64,000 bases of DNA from Quillaja saponaria (GCA_029379385.1 CM055607.1:11532001-11596000); one strand, 5' to 3'. Positions 12,332 to 26,100 are shown, numbered from the stretch's first letter. Numbers and translations are program-made. Notes: a model not told the origin generated them from the sequence alone.

Positions 12332-15300
12332 ATGGCGGCCGTTATTAATACGCTTTCTTTCTCACTGCCCAGAAATTCTAGCCATGCTCTTCAGTCCTGC
12401 TCTTCAAAGCCCAAAGAAATGCCTAATTCTCTTACTCTCAGCTCTCTTTTCGGGACCAAGCTTCGGATTCAAGGCTCCTATTCATTCCGTTTCATTCCCA
12501 GCAAGCATTGCCGTGCCACCACCGCCACGGTGTCGTTTAGTCTCCCAACTGCGTATGTTTCTCTCATGTGGGAATCCTTAATTGAGTTGGTATTCTGAAC
12601 TTAGAGTTTCTGATATTTTCTGTGTCTAATTTTGCAGGAAACCTCAGAGGGATACTTCTGAGAAACTCCCAAAGTGAGTCAATCTTGCTATCTTTTTATT
12701 TATTTTTTAATTTGTTTTTTGATTTAAGTGGTCCTGATTGGATGAAGTTCAGATGGTCCGCAAGATCGATAAAGTCGTTTGTATTGGGGGAGTTGGAAGC
12801 AAGGAAGCTCAAGTATCCGAATACAGGAACCGAGTCACTTCTAATGGGGATTTTAGTAGAAGGTTAGTTTATTTTGTTGTGGTTGCCAACTTTCTAAGTT
12901 TTTTCCTTATGTGCTGTATTTGTTATTTCATGCAGCTTTGCCATGAAATTGCAGTACTTAGTTATGGGAATCAAAAAGAAAATTGCTTATTGAAAGATTT
13001 TAGAAATGTCATAGGGGCTGGGGGCTTTTTGAGTACAAATTCGATTTTGCTGCTGTGAATTATCATCCTTATGGATATGGATATCTTTTGCCTCAACTTG
13101 TTATAGGTTCATTGGAGAATAAATGTTTCTTTATATCAATAATGAAATTCTAAGTCTCTTTATGTGGATAAGAAAGGTTATAAAAGGGTGTGCTAGGATA
13201 TCATTTACTACTTTCACCCAGAAAATAACCAAGTAATAGTTATACTATGAATAGATTTTCATTCTACTAATTCCGGGTCTTTCAATGAAACATTTCTCCT
13301 TCCCTTGTAAATTGTGAGGAAGCAACCTTGTAGTTTGGGTGTTGGTCTATTCTATACTTATTTGAGGTAAATGAGAACCCATATATGATTGGCTCTGAGA
13401 AGTTTTGTTTTTGGCATTATATTGACCTCTTGCACAATGGAAATAAGTGGTGGGAAATTACTTCAGTTTTGACAGTGATTTGACTATTGATAAAGGATGG
13501 TTCGCCTTGAACTTTTTTTTTTTCTAATGTTAAGCAACAGAAGAATTCCTTGCACTAGCTACAGGATAACTAATTAAGATGCTTAATTTGAATTAGCATT
13601 TGATTATTATGTCCTGGGCTTATACTGCATTGACTATAATCCTGCGTTGTTAAGGTCTCCTGTTTATTTGTGTCACCTCTATGTCCTTTTCAATTGTTGC
13701 TAGTAATGCTTTGCAAGGCTTTCTTTCTCCGAATCAAGTTGGTGTTCAGAATTCAAGTGCTCATTGCACACTCATACTCTTGGCTGCGGCATCTTTCCCA
13801 CCCTCTAGAGTCCAGAGGTAGTCACACCTTTTGATCTTCTATGGGGTGAGAGGATAACCAAAATCCTTAGTTATTTTTGGATTCTCTAGGCCCTACATTA
13901 GCGTCCTTCTGGTTAGGATCCAGTAGTTGTTGTCCTGTTTCCTTAGATAAAAAGAAGACAAAGCTTGATAGAAAATTGCAGAAATTGCAGTCTTCTGTTA
14001 GTCATGGGAAGGCTGGGGAATGGGGTAAAGTTAGTTCATCTACAGAAATGTTGTAAGATGGAATTTTGGGGATTGACGTATTCGTCAAATTGGACTGGGG
14101 TGTTTGGCATAGGTTTCTTGTATTTTTTCTGATTCGTAGATTTTTCGCAGACTCTCGAGGACTTGTTGATAAAGTTTAGGGGTTTGGGTAGGAGGATTGA
14201 GAGCAAGGTTCTACATGTGGCGTGTTTTGCTATCTTCTGGTGTCTTTGGTTGGAACATTCTATAGGTTCTACAGAGGTGAATTTTTGAATTCACATCTCT
14301 TTGGTCCTAAGCATCAGCTTTTTAGACAGTTTTCTTTGTGAGTTGAGCTTCATTGGAATTTTCTTATCTATTTTGTTTTTGCTATCATTTGTATTTCTTT
14401 CCTTTTCTTTTCCCTTTAGAGGAAGGTTTCTTATCCTCTTCTATGTACTCTCTTCTTTTTTCTATTAGCATACTCCACACTTCTCATTTATCAACAAGAG
14501 AAAAAGAAGAAGAAGAAAGAGAAAGAAAATAAAAATCTGCTAACAAGATGCTGTAGTTTCTGATCGTTAAGAGGTACCCTGTGATGCAGTTCAGCAACAT
14601 AGTCATGTTGCTTGAATGAACTTATGTTTGTCTACTGTATGCATATGTACATTCTTTTAGCATCTCCCAACCTTTTATTGTATACTCCATGTTATTTTTC
14701 TGGTTTTTTATTTACTTTTTACTTTTTCAGGAACAAGCATAGCTGCAAAGTTCCTCAGAGCTAGTGGAATTACTCTTTTCAAGGTAAGAGAAGAAACAGT
14801 AGAATTGCTTGGGAAATCTGACATGTATTTCTTCAGCCCTGAGCATCCTCCATTGACTGAACCAGCTCAGAAGGCCCTAGATTGGGCTGTTGACGAGAAA
14901 CTAAAGTCAGGTAATTGAGGAGTTTGTGATCGTCGTTATCTTCTAATATTCTGTTGATTGTTGGCGTGCCATTTTGTGATGTGAGATTGCTATGGTCATA
15001 TGTAACTGTCGTGTTCAGCACATAAGAACGGAATTTGGGTTTCTAAAATATGTTGCTTTAGTTACTTTATATGATGGACCAGGTACCTCAAGCAAATATA
15101 TTTATCTTATTTCACCTGTTTGGTTAAAAAAAGAAGAAGAAAATATGAAGAAAAAAAAGAAAAAAAATATGTTAGAAAGAAGCTTGTCTTGAAAGTACAT
15201 TTAAATCAAGGAATTGAACTTACTGCAAAACTCCTTGTTTGTGCTTGGTCATATCAATTTCTAAATCACATACATTTTACTTCAGTAGGCTTGCAACTTC

Positions 15301-15841
15301 TAGAAAGTTTTGCCAGGTCTGAGGTTAACTTGGGCTGTAGCTGAAGCTAAAAAACTTTCAGCTCTAGTGGAACACTACTAGCTCAAGTGAAAAGAGACCA
15401 CTTTTATCTATTCCTGAGCCACTGTTCTAATGCATTCTGTGCATTTGAGCTTATGGTTATGGCTCTTGTAGATGACAAGAACTGGGTTGTATATTCTACA
15501 TCTGGTTACTTATGTCCCATTCTAATTAACTACTTATTGCTTAGTTTTTGTGAATTACTAAAATTGTTGTGTGAAATGCAGGTGAAGGTGGGGAAATAAC
15601 CACAACTCATTTGCTTCTAGGTATTTGGTCGGAAGAAGAATCAGCTGGTCATAGAATCATGGCATCTTTGGGTTTTGATGATGAGAAAGCCAAAGAACTT
15701 GCTAAATCAGTAAGTGTCGAGTTTCTTTAATCCAGACTCAGTCTGACTCCTCGGTATTAATTTTAATATGGTTCTTTTTCCTTGCAGATAAATGAGGAGG
15801 TTGATTTGAGCTTCAAGAAGGCGGCACAAGAAACTTCTTAG
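12332..15841 (+). CDS. CLPT1: Chloroplast Clp protease accessory subunit CLPT (ClpS-like/Clp N-domain protein)
   Basis: Six exons: 12332-12552, 12638-12673, 12753-12862, 14731-14910, 15582-15709 and 15788-15841 (stop TAG). They join in frame to 242 aa. Residues 1 to about 70 are rich in Ser, Arg and hydroxylated residues and look like a plastid transit peptide. The mature part carries two Clp N-domain-like motifs: KWSARSIKSF...GELEARKLKYPNTGTESLLM from about 87, and SPEHPPLTEPAQKALDWAVD followed by GEITTTHLLLGIWSEEESAG. It ends INEEVDLSFKKAAQETS. Family knowledge: CLPT1 and CLPT2 are land-plant-specific partners that stabilise the ClpPR protease core in the stroma and contain the Clp N-fold without ATPase modules. 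All splice borders are GT/AG and the frame is intact. I cannot separate CLPT1 from CLPT2 by eye. Confidence 0.9.
13980..14520 (+). mobile_element. Possible decayed LINE 3' fragment in CLPT intron 3
   Basis: Within the 1.9-kb intron 3, about 14200-14265 translates to a stretch like VACFAIFWCLWLEHS. It resembles the tryptophan-rich tail (zf-RVT region) at the end of plant LINE ORF2 proteins. It is followed by a T/C-rich, then A-rich, segment ending near 14520, as in a LINE 3' end. No longer open frame and no target-site duplication were recognised, so this is tentative. Confidence 0.3.
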
Positions 15842-16984
15842 AATAACATCTGATTGATACCTCTTGAACCCTTCCCAACTTTCAAAAAATACAACTATGT
15901 ATACTGCCAGTTAGTTTAAGTTCGTCATTGAAGAAGTTGTTCCACATAACTATGCTTTAAATTTTCCACACCAATTGCTATTGAGGCTCAGGTGAAAGAT
16001 GTTGGATTTCTAACTTTCTTATACAAAAAAAGTTGTGGAGCTGATTTTCATCAAGCAGCTATAACTTGTAGTAATGGATGAATACTTGCTGTTTCACTCT
16101 GCTTTCTGAACTAGTGAACTTTACTTTCAGTTATATCTGCACTCTTCGAACATAGCAATTAGACATGCCAAATATTGAGGCATCTCAAAAAGTTCATGGA
16201 TTCTTTGAACCTTTAGGAGTTATGGAAATAATTCCTAATTGTACTCGTACAACTCTATGTTCATTACTAAAGAGAACAATAAGATTTTTTATTTAATAGT
16301 TATTACAGTAAAATTTTAAAAAATTGTTACAGAAATCTATTTAATTTTTCTTTTCGCAAAACAGGTTCAAGTATGAAAAATTCATTTTTTTCTTTTTATA
16401 TATAAAATGCTAGAAGGCACAGAGGTGAAAGGGAGGAAAGACAAGTATAAATTCAAGTGAAATGAAAAGTTGTAATGCTCGGTGAGACATTAACCTTTTT
16501 AATTAAGTAAGTTAGTAATTGGTTAATTTTTTTCTTAATTGAAGATTAAGTAATATTATTTATGAGGTTTTAATTCAATTATTAATGAAATTTTAGCACA
16601 ATCGTTATAGAGAGGATATGAGATGTTTGGATTTCATAACCTATCCATTATTGATATGTGATTATTTTTTTATTATTTACAAATTATTTATTTTATTGAT
16701 TTTATGTGTTTAAATCTAAAATTGAGAGATTGGAAAATTTTATTTATAATACATACAATAAAAACAAAAACAAAAAGGTGATTTTGAAAAATATGTTAAA
16801 AAATTGGAAAGTAAATTCCGGAAATTCCTGTCCTTACGAAATCCCTCAAATAAATGAGACGGTGCACAAATTCATTCATTTGAATGTAACGTAACAATCT
16901 TTTTTCTGCTTGAATCGAACAAGACCAAAATAACAGTTATCCGAAAGTAACCCTCACGATCCCGCTCCAGCTCCCGCCAAACAC
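15842..16984. other. Intergenic between CLPT and CPSF160
   Basis: This holds the CLPT 3'UTR and terminator (roughly the first 300 bases) and then AT-rich DNA leading into the CPSF160 promoter. The two genes are in tandem on the plus strand. No coding exon, RNA gene or element was recognised. Confidence 0.6.
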
Positions 16985-16993
16985 AAACCCTAA
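16985..16993 (+). promoter_or_regulatory. telo-box (AAACCCTAA) in the CPSF160 5' region
   Basis: A perfect AAACCCTAA lies 127 bases upstream of the CPSF160 ATG. This is the plant telo-box, known from promoters and leaders of housekeeping genes for translation, replication and RNA metabolism. Its place immediately upstream of a general RNA-processing gene fits that role. Function is inferred. Confidence 0.6.
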
Positions 16994-17119
16994 CCCGGGT
17001 TTAAGCTTCTGTCACACTTCAGAAAACTTTTGGTCAATCTCACTGACAGTGTTACTGTTGTCTTTCTGCAACAACTAGTACTTCTTCCAAACTTGTATCC
17101 TTTCAAGCTTGCTTCCAAG

Positions 17120-20100
17120 ATGAGCTTCGCTGCGCACAAGATGATGCACTGCCCGACCGGCATTGAGAATTGCGCGTCCGGGTTCATAACTCATTGCCGT
17201 GCGGATTTTGTTCCTCGAATTCCTCCACTACAGACGGACGACCTCGAGTCGGAGTGGCCCTGCTAGGCGAGATATTGGTCCGGTTCCAAACCTGATTGTC
17301 ACAGCAGCCAATGTATTGGAAGTATATGTTGTAAGGGTGCAAGAAGAAGGTAGCAGAGAATCCAAAGGTTCACTAGAATCCAAGCGTGGTGGCCTCATGG
17401 ATGGGGTTTCTGGGACTTCACTCGAGCTTGTTTGTCATTACAGGTTTACCCTTGATATTGGGATTTTAGTTTGATACCAACTAGAGCTTAAGTCTAGCTA
17501 TGGTGCAACTCTAATTTCAAAATAGGAGAAGCAATTAGTGTTTTAGTATATATTGTAATGGTGAAACTAGGTCCAGGGATTTTGAATGAAATTCTGATGT
17601 ACAACATCTATGTAGGTCTTTTGCAGCATTAATGGGTACAATTGACATCTAGCAACAAACCAAAATTTGTATCTCTTGCAGAAGCAGCAAGAAAATTAGT
17701 CAATCGTGTGAATTTCAGCTTTTAATGTCTGTATCATTATCATATACATAGTTAGTTATAGGATCCTTTTATCAGAGCATGAGTTTATCACGTTAGTTGT
17801 ATTCTTGACGGAGTAATTTGCTCTGTGTCTCTTGACTATCCATTGTTTGGTCTCAGGTTGCATGGTAATATTGAAACTATTGCAGTTTTGAGCATTGGAG
17901 GTGGTGATGGTTCCAGGAGAAGAGATTCTATCATCTTAACCTTTCGAGATGCGAAAATTTCAGTGCTAGAGTTTGATGATTCAATTCATGGACTTCGTAC
18001 AAGGTGTGGATAATCTAGAACAAAAGATGGATTATGCATATCTTCTTCTTTTTATAAAGTGGAATATACAATGGATATGGTTATGCCCTGCTTATATGTT
18101 TCCTTACATTCTGGTGGTTTTTCATGTACCCGTCTGCATATGTACTCTGTTCTTCTATTTAAATGTTCTTTAACAAGAATGTAACTGTAGTTGCATCACT
18201 CTTTAGGCAATGTCTCTCTCCCCCTGTCACTATCTATGTGCCAGAAACTTGAATTCTCCTATCTACTTTTATTGATCTTGGCTGCAACCTAAATTTGATA
18301 TGATTTGGATTTGCGATGTGACGTCATTGCTAGCTGACCTTGTTGGTTCACTGGTTTTGATTATTTGATGACTCATTTTATCATTTTTAAGTGTGAAGAT
18401 TCTTTATTCCAGATGATGTATCTATATAGTGATTATCGTTTACTTTTTCAGTAGATGATGCTTATCGGAGATTTTTGTGTGTTTATAGCTCTTTGCATTG
18501 TTTTGAGGGTTCAGAATGGCATCATTTGAAAAGAGGTAGAGAATCATTTGCTAGAGGCCCATTGGTAAAGGTTGATCCTCAAGGCAGGTGTGGCGGGGTT
18601 CTTGTCTATGATTTGCAAATGATAATACTTAAGGCTGCTCAGGTTTCTCTTGTCTCCTATACTTTATAATAAGAGAACTGTAGTAGTATCCGCATTTTTT
18701 TGTTTTGTTTTGGAGCATAAAAATAACAACTAAAGTTAGAAAATAAATTGAACCACAAACAATCAAATAATTTAGAATCTAAAACAGAGTGCATGGAAGT
18801 GAAGGATGGATGCATACACCTCTAGCTAGACAAAAACTTGCATCTCAGCTCCCCTAATGGGTTAATCTACAGAGCAAGGAAAATCTCTATAATGTTTTGC
18901 ATTTTTCTTACTTTTTCACAGTGAAGGTCAACTTTGTACCGCTCCAAAATACTCTCAATTTTTAAGCACTGTCTGTTTGTCCTCAGCATTAAACCCTTTA
19001 ATTTCAGGATAATATTTAGAGCTTCAGAACGTAAAACCCTCCTTGTCACTTCAAAACCTTCTAACCTCTGAGTCCACTACTCATTGCCTTCTCTTTTTGT
19101 ATATCTTAACTTTATTAATTCACATCCCTCGTAATTGATAGAGATGGACAGTTTCTTGTCTTACTTCTCATGCCTAGAATACTTCCTGTCTGTCTTATAT
19201 TCTCCATTAAGCCATAATCCTTATTCTCTTGTCCAACTTTTGAGACAATATATATGACAATATCTTCAAAGCCTTGGAAATAGACATTCAAATAGTTTGG
19301 TACCTGATATTCCTCATCTTCCACTTTTATGTCTACTTCCAATATCATCGGATGTTGTACTTTCTCCGTCTCATAAATGACTTCCTCCTTTCTATTTTCC
19401 TTGGTCCAAAATACACATCCAGAAAATTTATTAATTGCTTTACTTTTCTATAATGCTCCTCAATGCCATTATATGCTCCCAAGTAAATCTTTTACTGTCC
19501 CAAGAAAAAGTAATACAAAATATGTGTTTGGCACTTTATTTATTGAACCTTCTTAACTTGTGTGCATTGTTAAACAAGACATTCTTTGTGGTACAGAGGA
19601 AAAAAACTTCTAACACAGATGCTTATCATGGCAATACTTTAGATTCTTTGTACCCGACTAACAATAATAAGTCAAACTATCACTTAAGTTTGTTATACGA
19701 GCTATTTTGTAATAACCATTAATCAAAATAATTTCACAGTTTGGATTCTGAAATGTGGAATGCGGAAATCAAACTTATCACCCAAGCAATTAAATAATTT
19801 TAATAAATTGTACTTGAAAGTTGAAAGTGGTACTCTTTGCATAGCATGCAAAAAAATTACCAACCTTGTTTTGATATGCATCATACAAGTGCACGTGTAT
19901 GTTTTACCCCTTAATTTTATATTTAATTTCTGGAAACACGGTTGTCAGGCTGGTTCTGGTTTAGTTGGGGATGATGATACTTTTGGTTCTGGAGGTGCAG
20001 TTGCTGCCCGTATTGAGTCATCTTACATAATAAATCTACGAGATGTGGACATGAGGCATGTAAAAGATTTTACATTTGTACATGGTAAGTATCAAAGTAA

Positions 20101-23100
20101 TTAGTTTTGTTGCTGTTATTTTCTTTTTCTATTATTTATGGATGTTAATAATCAAAGAGCTAAAATAGAGGGGGCAAACTAGGAGAAATATTTCTGTTGG
20201 AAGTGCTCATTCATGTATTTTCTTATATATATTTATATATACATAATCTGATATAAGCATGCTTGATCTACCATAAACATAACATCTGATTAGAGGATAC
20301 ATTTTTTTATTAGTATATATTTTCAAAACAGATGGACTTAATCTTCTGTGTGCATGTGTACTTGTCCATTCTTATGAAGGAACGGACACATTATTTATAC
20401 ATTTTTTGCATTTTGATACATTTGCATGAATGCATGCATATCCATACTACTGTGAGGAAGTTGCTCCTTAAATTCTTATTGGTTGGATTGTTACATAGTT
20501 GTGCTCTGGATTTGTTCTTTCTTTTCTTGTGTTCATCTTTTCTGCATTAATAAGGGACTGCAATTACATACTGTTGGGATTAACACAATATCATGTTTTC
20601 TTTGTTGGTCTCATGGTAAGGATAGTTGTGTCTTTGTTTAGTTCCTGATTTTCTTGTGTCCATATTTTCTGTGTAAATAAGAGATTCGCATTACATGCTA
20701 TATGTAAAATCAACACGATCTGTTGTTTCTAAAGAATAATTCAGTATTCCATACCTAGAATCATTTAAATATCATCTAGTATTGCATATTTATGTGTTTG
20801 AATTTTCTGAACAATTCCAATTACAAAATCTGAAAAAAATCTGTTTTCCTCCCAAAAATGAGGAGTCAGGCATGATTTCTATCGAGTGTGTTGATTTATT
20901 GCTTTTATGAATAAGTATCATGTTGCAAATTTCTTTGATAAATTGGATACAACTTTCTTCTGAAATTAATTGAGTAGAAACAATCTTTGTAACGTAGTAC
21001 TTAACAATTGATGTTCAAAGTTTTGGTAATAGTACATATTATGTTCAAAGTTTTGGTAATAGTACTTCTTTTGTTCTCTTTAATGACTTTTCATGAGTTT
21101 GGGATATTCTGAAAATTGATATGACATATTTACAGGCTATATTGAACCTGTGATGGTGATCCTTCATGAGCGGGAACTCACTTGGGCTGGGCGGGTCTCA
21201 TGGAAGCACCACACGTGCACTATTTCGGCACTTAGTATCAGTACAACTTTGAAGCAGCAACCGCTCATATGGTCTGCTGTTGTAAGTTCTAACATCTAAC
21301 TAGATGAAACTTTGTAAGATATCACCGAATATACTCATGGAAATCAATGGATTGAAGACAAAATTTCTTACACAGAGCAGATGTTATTAATATAAGTTTT
21401 TTGATTACTTATCAATAAAGAAGAGTCTAAATATCTTTTACTGCTACATTTAAGAGATTTTTTTCTTATGAAAATAGTTAAGGAAGAGAATATGACTAGG
21501 AATATTTTCAACCTTTTGTTCCTTGTGAGTTAAACATATGTGTAACTTTGTGCTTTAGGGATATTATAGACCTTTTGATTGGTTCATATGTTGAATTTGA
21601 TTACTAGTTCAGGATTATTCATTTATTACTTAATACAATATTTTGTAAGTTCAAAAAACCTGTAGCAGGGCTCTGAAGTGTACAAGGAAATATGTCCACG
21701 ACCAAAATGTAAGATAGAATAAATTAAAATCTAAATTCTAAAACTCTATGCATCCAAGAATGGGAAAAAAGGGAGCTGACTCCAAGGAGGCTGAGTTGAA
21801 ACAATGTTCAAGTCTTCTAGTTATCTTTTTTGAATCTGCACAGATTCTTCTGTGTCTTAAAAAAACATTGATTTTCCATGCTATCTCATGTTATGCCTGT
21901 CACCAATAATTTGGATTTATAACAATCAACATTATTATTACGACTTCTACTATTATCTATTATTTTTGTTTCAGCCATTAACCAATGTGAAAATACAACC
22001 AACTGTTGAAGTTATAATGGTCTGTCTAAGCTATTAATTTTCTTTCTTGCTGTAGTGGATACCTTTTGAATCATTATTGCATGTACCATGGTCAAAGTTC
22101 TGCAATATGTATTTTGTTGCTATTATCATTCTTTCATGTTGAAGTTATGTTTGTCATTTTCTTTCTGTTAGAATCTCCCCCACGATGCTTACAAGCTACT
22201 TGCAGGTGCCATCACCAATTGGTGGTGTTCTTGTGATTAGTGCCAATACTATTCATTATCACAGTCAGGTATATGTTTTGTATTGTATAGATACTACAAC
22301 TGTTTGAAAGGCTATATTTTTTTTTTTTGTTAGTCCTTAATTTACTTTTCTTTCCATTGGGTTCAGGAAAGAGAGGGTGGGGTGGGGCTAAATAATTTGG
22401 TGTATTCTAATGACATTCTTTCACTTGTGTCCTGCTGTTATTGCAGTCAGCTTCATGTGCATTGGCATTGAACAGTTATGCTGTTTCAGTTGATAACAGG
22501 TGATTCCCCCTCCGTCTCTATGTGCGTGTCTTGTCTTCCCTAGCGGTGTCAACGAGCTGAGCTTTGCCAAAGCTCGGCTCGGCTCGTCTCATTTTAGGCA
22601 AGCTCGAGCTCGAGCTCATCTCAAGGCTTGCGAGCTTAAGCTCGTTAAAAGCTCGTGATCAAATATTCAAGCTCGGCTCGGCTCGTTAAGGGCGCTTGAA
22701 GATTTTTTGAAAATTCTAAAAAAGTTTTGTAGGCAAGGAAAGTTGAACTCAAGACCACTTAGTAAGTATTTGTGTAAATTATCACTAAATCAAGTAACAA
22801 TTTATGTTAGTTTTTTTGTATATAAATAGATTTATTATAAATGTATGTATAAATAATAACATTTTTATTAAATAATATTAAACGAGCTAGCTCACGAGCT
22901 CACAAGCCAAGCTTTGAAAAGATTGAGCTCGGCTCGTTTTACTAAACGAGCTCAAAATATAAAACGAGCCGAGCTTGATTCTAGCTTTTAACGAGTAGCT
23001 CACGAGCTGTTCACAAGCTAGCTCGGCTCATTGCCACCCCTAGTCTTTCCCCACCAAAAAATAGAGAAAAGGAAAAGTAGATTTTCTTTCTCCCTTTTAG

Positions 23101-26100
23101 TGGTTCAGCGATAATTACTTGAGTTGTCACTTGAATATTTAATATCATCACTCCTCTTTCTAGCCATTTTTTTTTTTTGTTTTGTTTGTTAATCATCTTC
23201 CCTTCAAATTTACTGCCAATGAATGATGATATGGGTTCATATTTGTTTTTGTCTCTCTTGGTTGAGTTGGAATCCCACATCTATTCTCTACTTTTACCTA
23301 TTTCATCTTAGTCAGGATATGCCCAGATCAAGCTTCATTGTGGAACTTGATGCTGCCAATGCAACTTGGTTATTGAATGATGTAGCTTTGCTGTCTACAA
23401 AAACTGGGGAACTGCTATTGCTGACCCTTGTTTATGATGGACGGTAGGTCATCATAGTTTCTGTTTCCTTATTTAATATGCCTTAGTGTTGTTTGTTTAT
23501 CATTCTTGGACTCACCCAAGAAAATTGCTTTTTGGTAAGAGGATAGAGAATCTTTTTTGTATCACCCTGAGTATTAGTATTAAGAATGCATATCTTTCAG
23601 AAGTTTTAAAATGTTTTACACCTTTCATATTTCTCGTGGGGGGGGGGGGGATATTTTTTTCCGCATGAATTAAAGGGAATGCTATCCTCAACTCAACTAA
23701 GGTCCAATTTGATTTAGCATTTGAAAATTAGCATTTAGTGTATGATTTTGCAAGTAGACATTCTAGAAAAATTGATTTTGGTAAAATGTATTTTCGTGTG
23801 AGGTTAATTACGTGGAAAGTGATTTTGGTGTTGCTTAAGATATTTGGTTTCATAATCTCAAAAGTGATTTTAATTTTTAAAAGACAAAAAAGGGCTCAAA
23901 CTTATTAGGGGCAAATCCAATTTGTGTTGTCATTATCTCTAGATCCCAATATTATTCAAAAATTCAATAACCAAAGAACTGAGCATGCAAGAGCTCATAT
24001 TTCTTCAATTTTAAAAGCCCTCATGAAAGCCCAACGCTTTTGATGAAAAATTAGAAACAAAAGGTAGAAAGTGGTGAAAGGGGTTGTTTGTTGTATCTCA
24101 GTTTCTCACCATAACAACCATGTGATTGTAACATTGAGAAAGATTAGATGTTGCAGTGGTGAGAAATCACTAAATCTGAATTAAAATAGGATATGAGAAC
24201 TTCAGAAACTGAAAGAGGAAAGTAGTTCAGTTGCAAGCCTGAAAATCAGCAGACCAAAAAAAGGGATCGAAAAACAACCGGCGCTTGAACTAAGCCAATG
24301 AGAAAACACAATGGGGAAGGAACCTGTATGATTCATGAATGTGTTTGAACTATTTCAGGGATTGGGATAGGTTTAGACAGAGAAACGCTGAAACTGATAA
24401 TGGAAGGTGAAATTGAACAGATCAATTGAGGATAACTAATGTAATTACTAAAAGTGATAAGGGTCAATTTCATCTAAAAAGATTATAATATCTGCAATGC
24501 ATCCTGCACAATTGAAAGTCCATGTTCTGCAAAAACTACACATTTGTAGCTTTTGCAAAAGGGCTGAAAAAAGCATTAGCGTTGGGCTAATGCAAATCCC
24601 ATTTTTTAACCAAACGGTTCAATTTTATGTTGAAACACAATTTTTGCCTTCCAAAGCAGAACACAAGCTTCTTAACACAAAACCAAATTGGCTCAAAGTC
24701 TTTTGTTCCAAACTAGTTGGGTCGGTTGCATAAATCATTTTCGTCCATTCCTATCGGTCCAAGGCATCATTTTCGGTGAAAGGCTGCTCATAACAATCAA
24801 GATTCATTTTGTAGGGGTTTGACTAATTTTAGATTGGTCATCAACCTATTGCAACCTCCTCCTTTATCGGGGGTTGGGACTGATGGGGTAAGACCTTGGC
24901 AGATGTTTCTCCTCATGTCCTCCCTGACAAAAAAAGCGCACACACATATATTGACACAACAAGGAGAGTTGACCAGTAAGAGCAGAGTATATAGTGAAGG
25001 AGAGGGACCTCAAATAGTTTCTGTTTATTAACCCTAAAATCTAAGCCTCTCACTATATGAACTGTCATTAGATTCATTAAATGGTCACATCACATGCACA
25101 TCAGATTACTCTTTAAATGACTTGGAACATAACTACTGGATGTAACTTAGAATGCTAACTAAAAGCCTATTATATCAAACCTTAGAAACTGAGCAGCTTA
25201 GAGATCTTAGATGCTCTTGAATTATGTACCTTTTCTGTCTCCCAAATGCATCTCGCCCCTATACTATATTTCCTAAAAACAAGGTTAGTGATTGTCTATT
25301 ATCAGCTGGTATTTCACATTGCTAATTAATTACATATTAGAACGAGGGGTCTTCAGTGACTTTGAGTTTGGTTTTGTGCTAAGCCAGATAAACCAATTAG
25401 TTAAATTTATAGTGAAAGAGTGCATTTATTTTAGTAATGCTCTTGCATATCTTAAATCTTTCAGTTCCCTCCAATTTTATTAATACAAAGAATTCATAAT
25501 GCAATAGCAGAATTAAATCTGTATTTCCTTTCTTTGCATGCTACTTTCCATGTTGTACAATGATATTTGCTCCCAATTCGCAGAGTGGTGCAGAGACTTG
25601 ATCTATCAAAGTCAAAAGCTTCTGTTCTTTCATCGGTACATTAAATTTAGTCTTCTTTCATGCTAATGTGCTTAACTTTAAATTAGATAATGTCTTATTT
25701 TCCTATTTTCTTTTTAAAATCAATCGGTAATTATAGTTATTAAGGGTATCTGTCAAATTTCTTGTAGGGGATTTACATCAGTTGGAAATTCACTATTTTT
25801 TCTGGGAAGTAGATTGGGCGACAGTTTGCTAGTGCAATTTTCTTGTAGATCCTCAATGTTGTCATCAAATCTCCCTGAAGAGGTTTGTAGTGGCTGTGGT
25901 TAAGTTTGCTTCCGCCTACTTGTCATAGAATTTGATTACTGTGATGTAATTTTCAGATGCTAATTCAAATCTGATGGGAGGTCTATGTAGATCACATTAA
26001 TCGAACTGGTTACAAAGTTTTGATTACTATTGCAATTTTCTTTTAAGATGATTGAGAAAGTTTTCTCAGTGCAATTTTTTACAGACTGGAGATATTGAAG

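Noticed and set aside
18700..19370. Minus-strand ORFs of 60 and 77 aa in CPSF160 intron 3, tested as possible retroelement remnants
   Set aside because: Their translations match no reverse transcriptase, integrase or other family I know.
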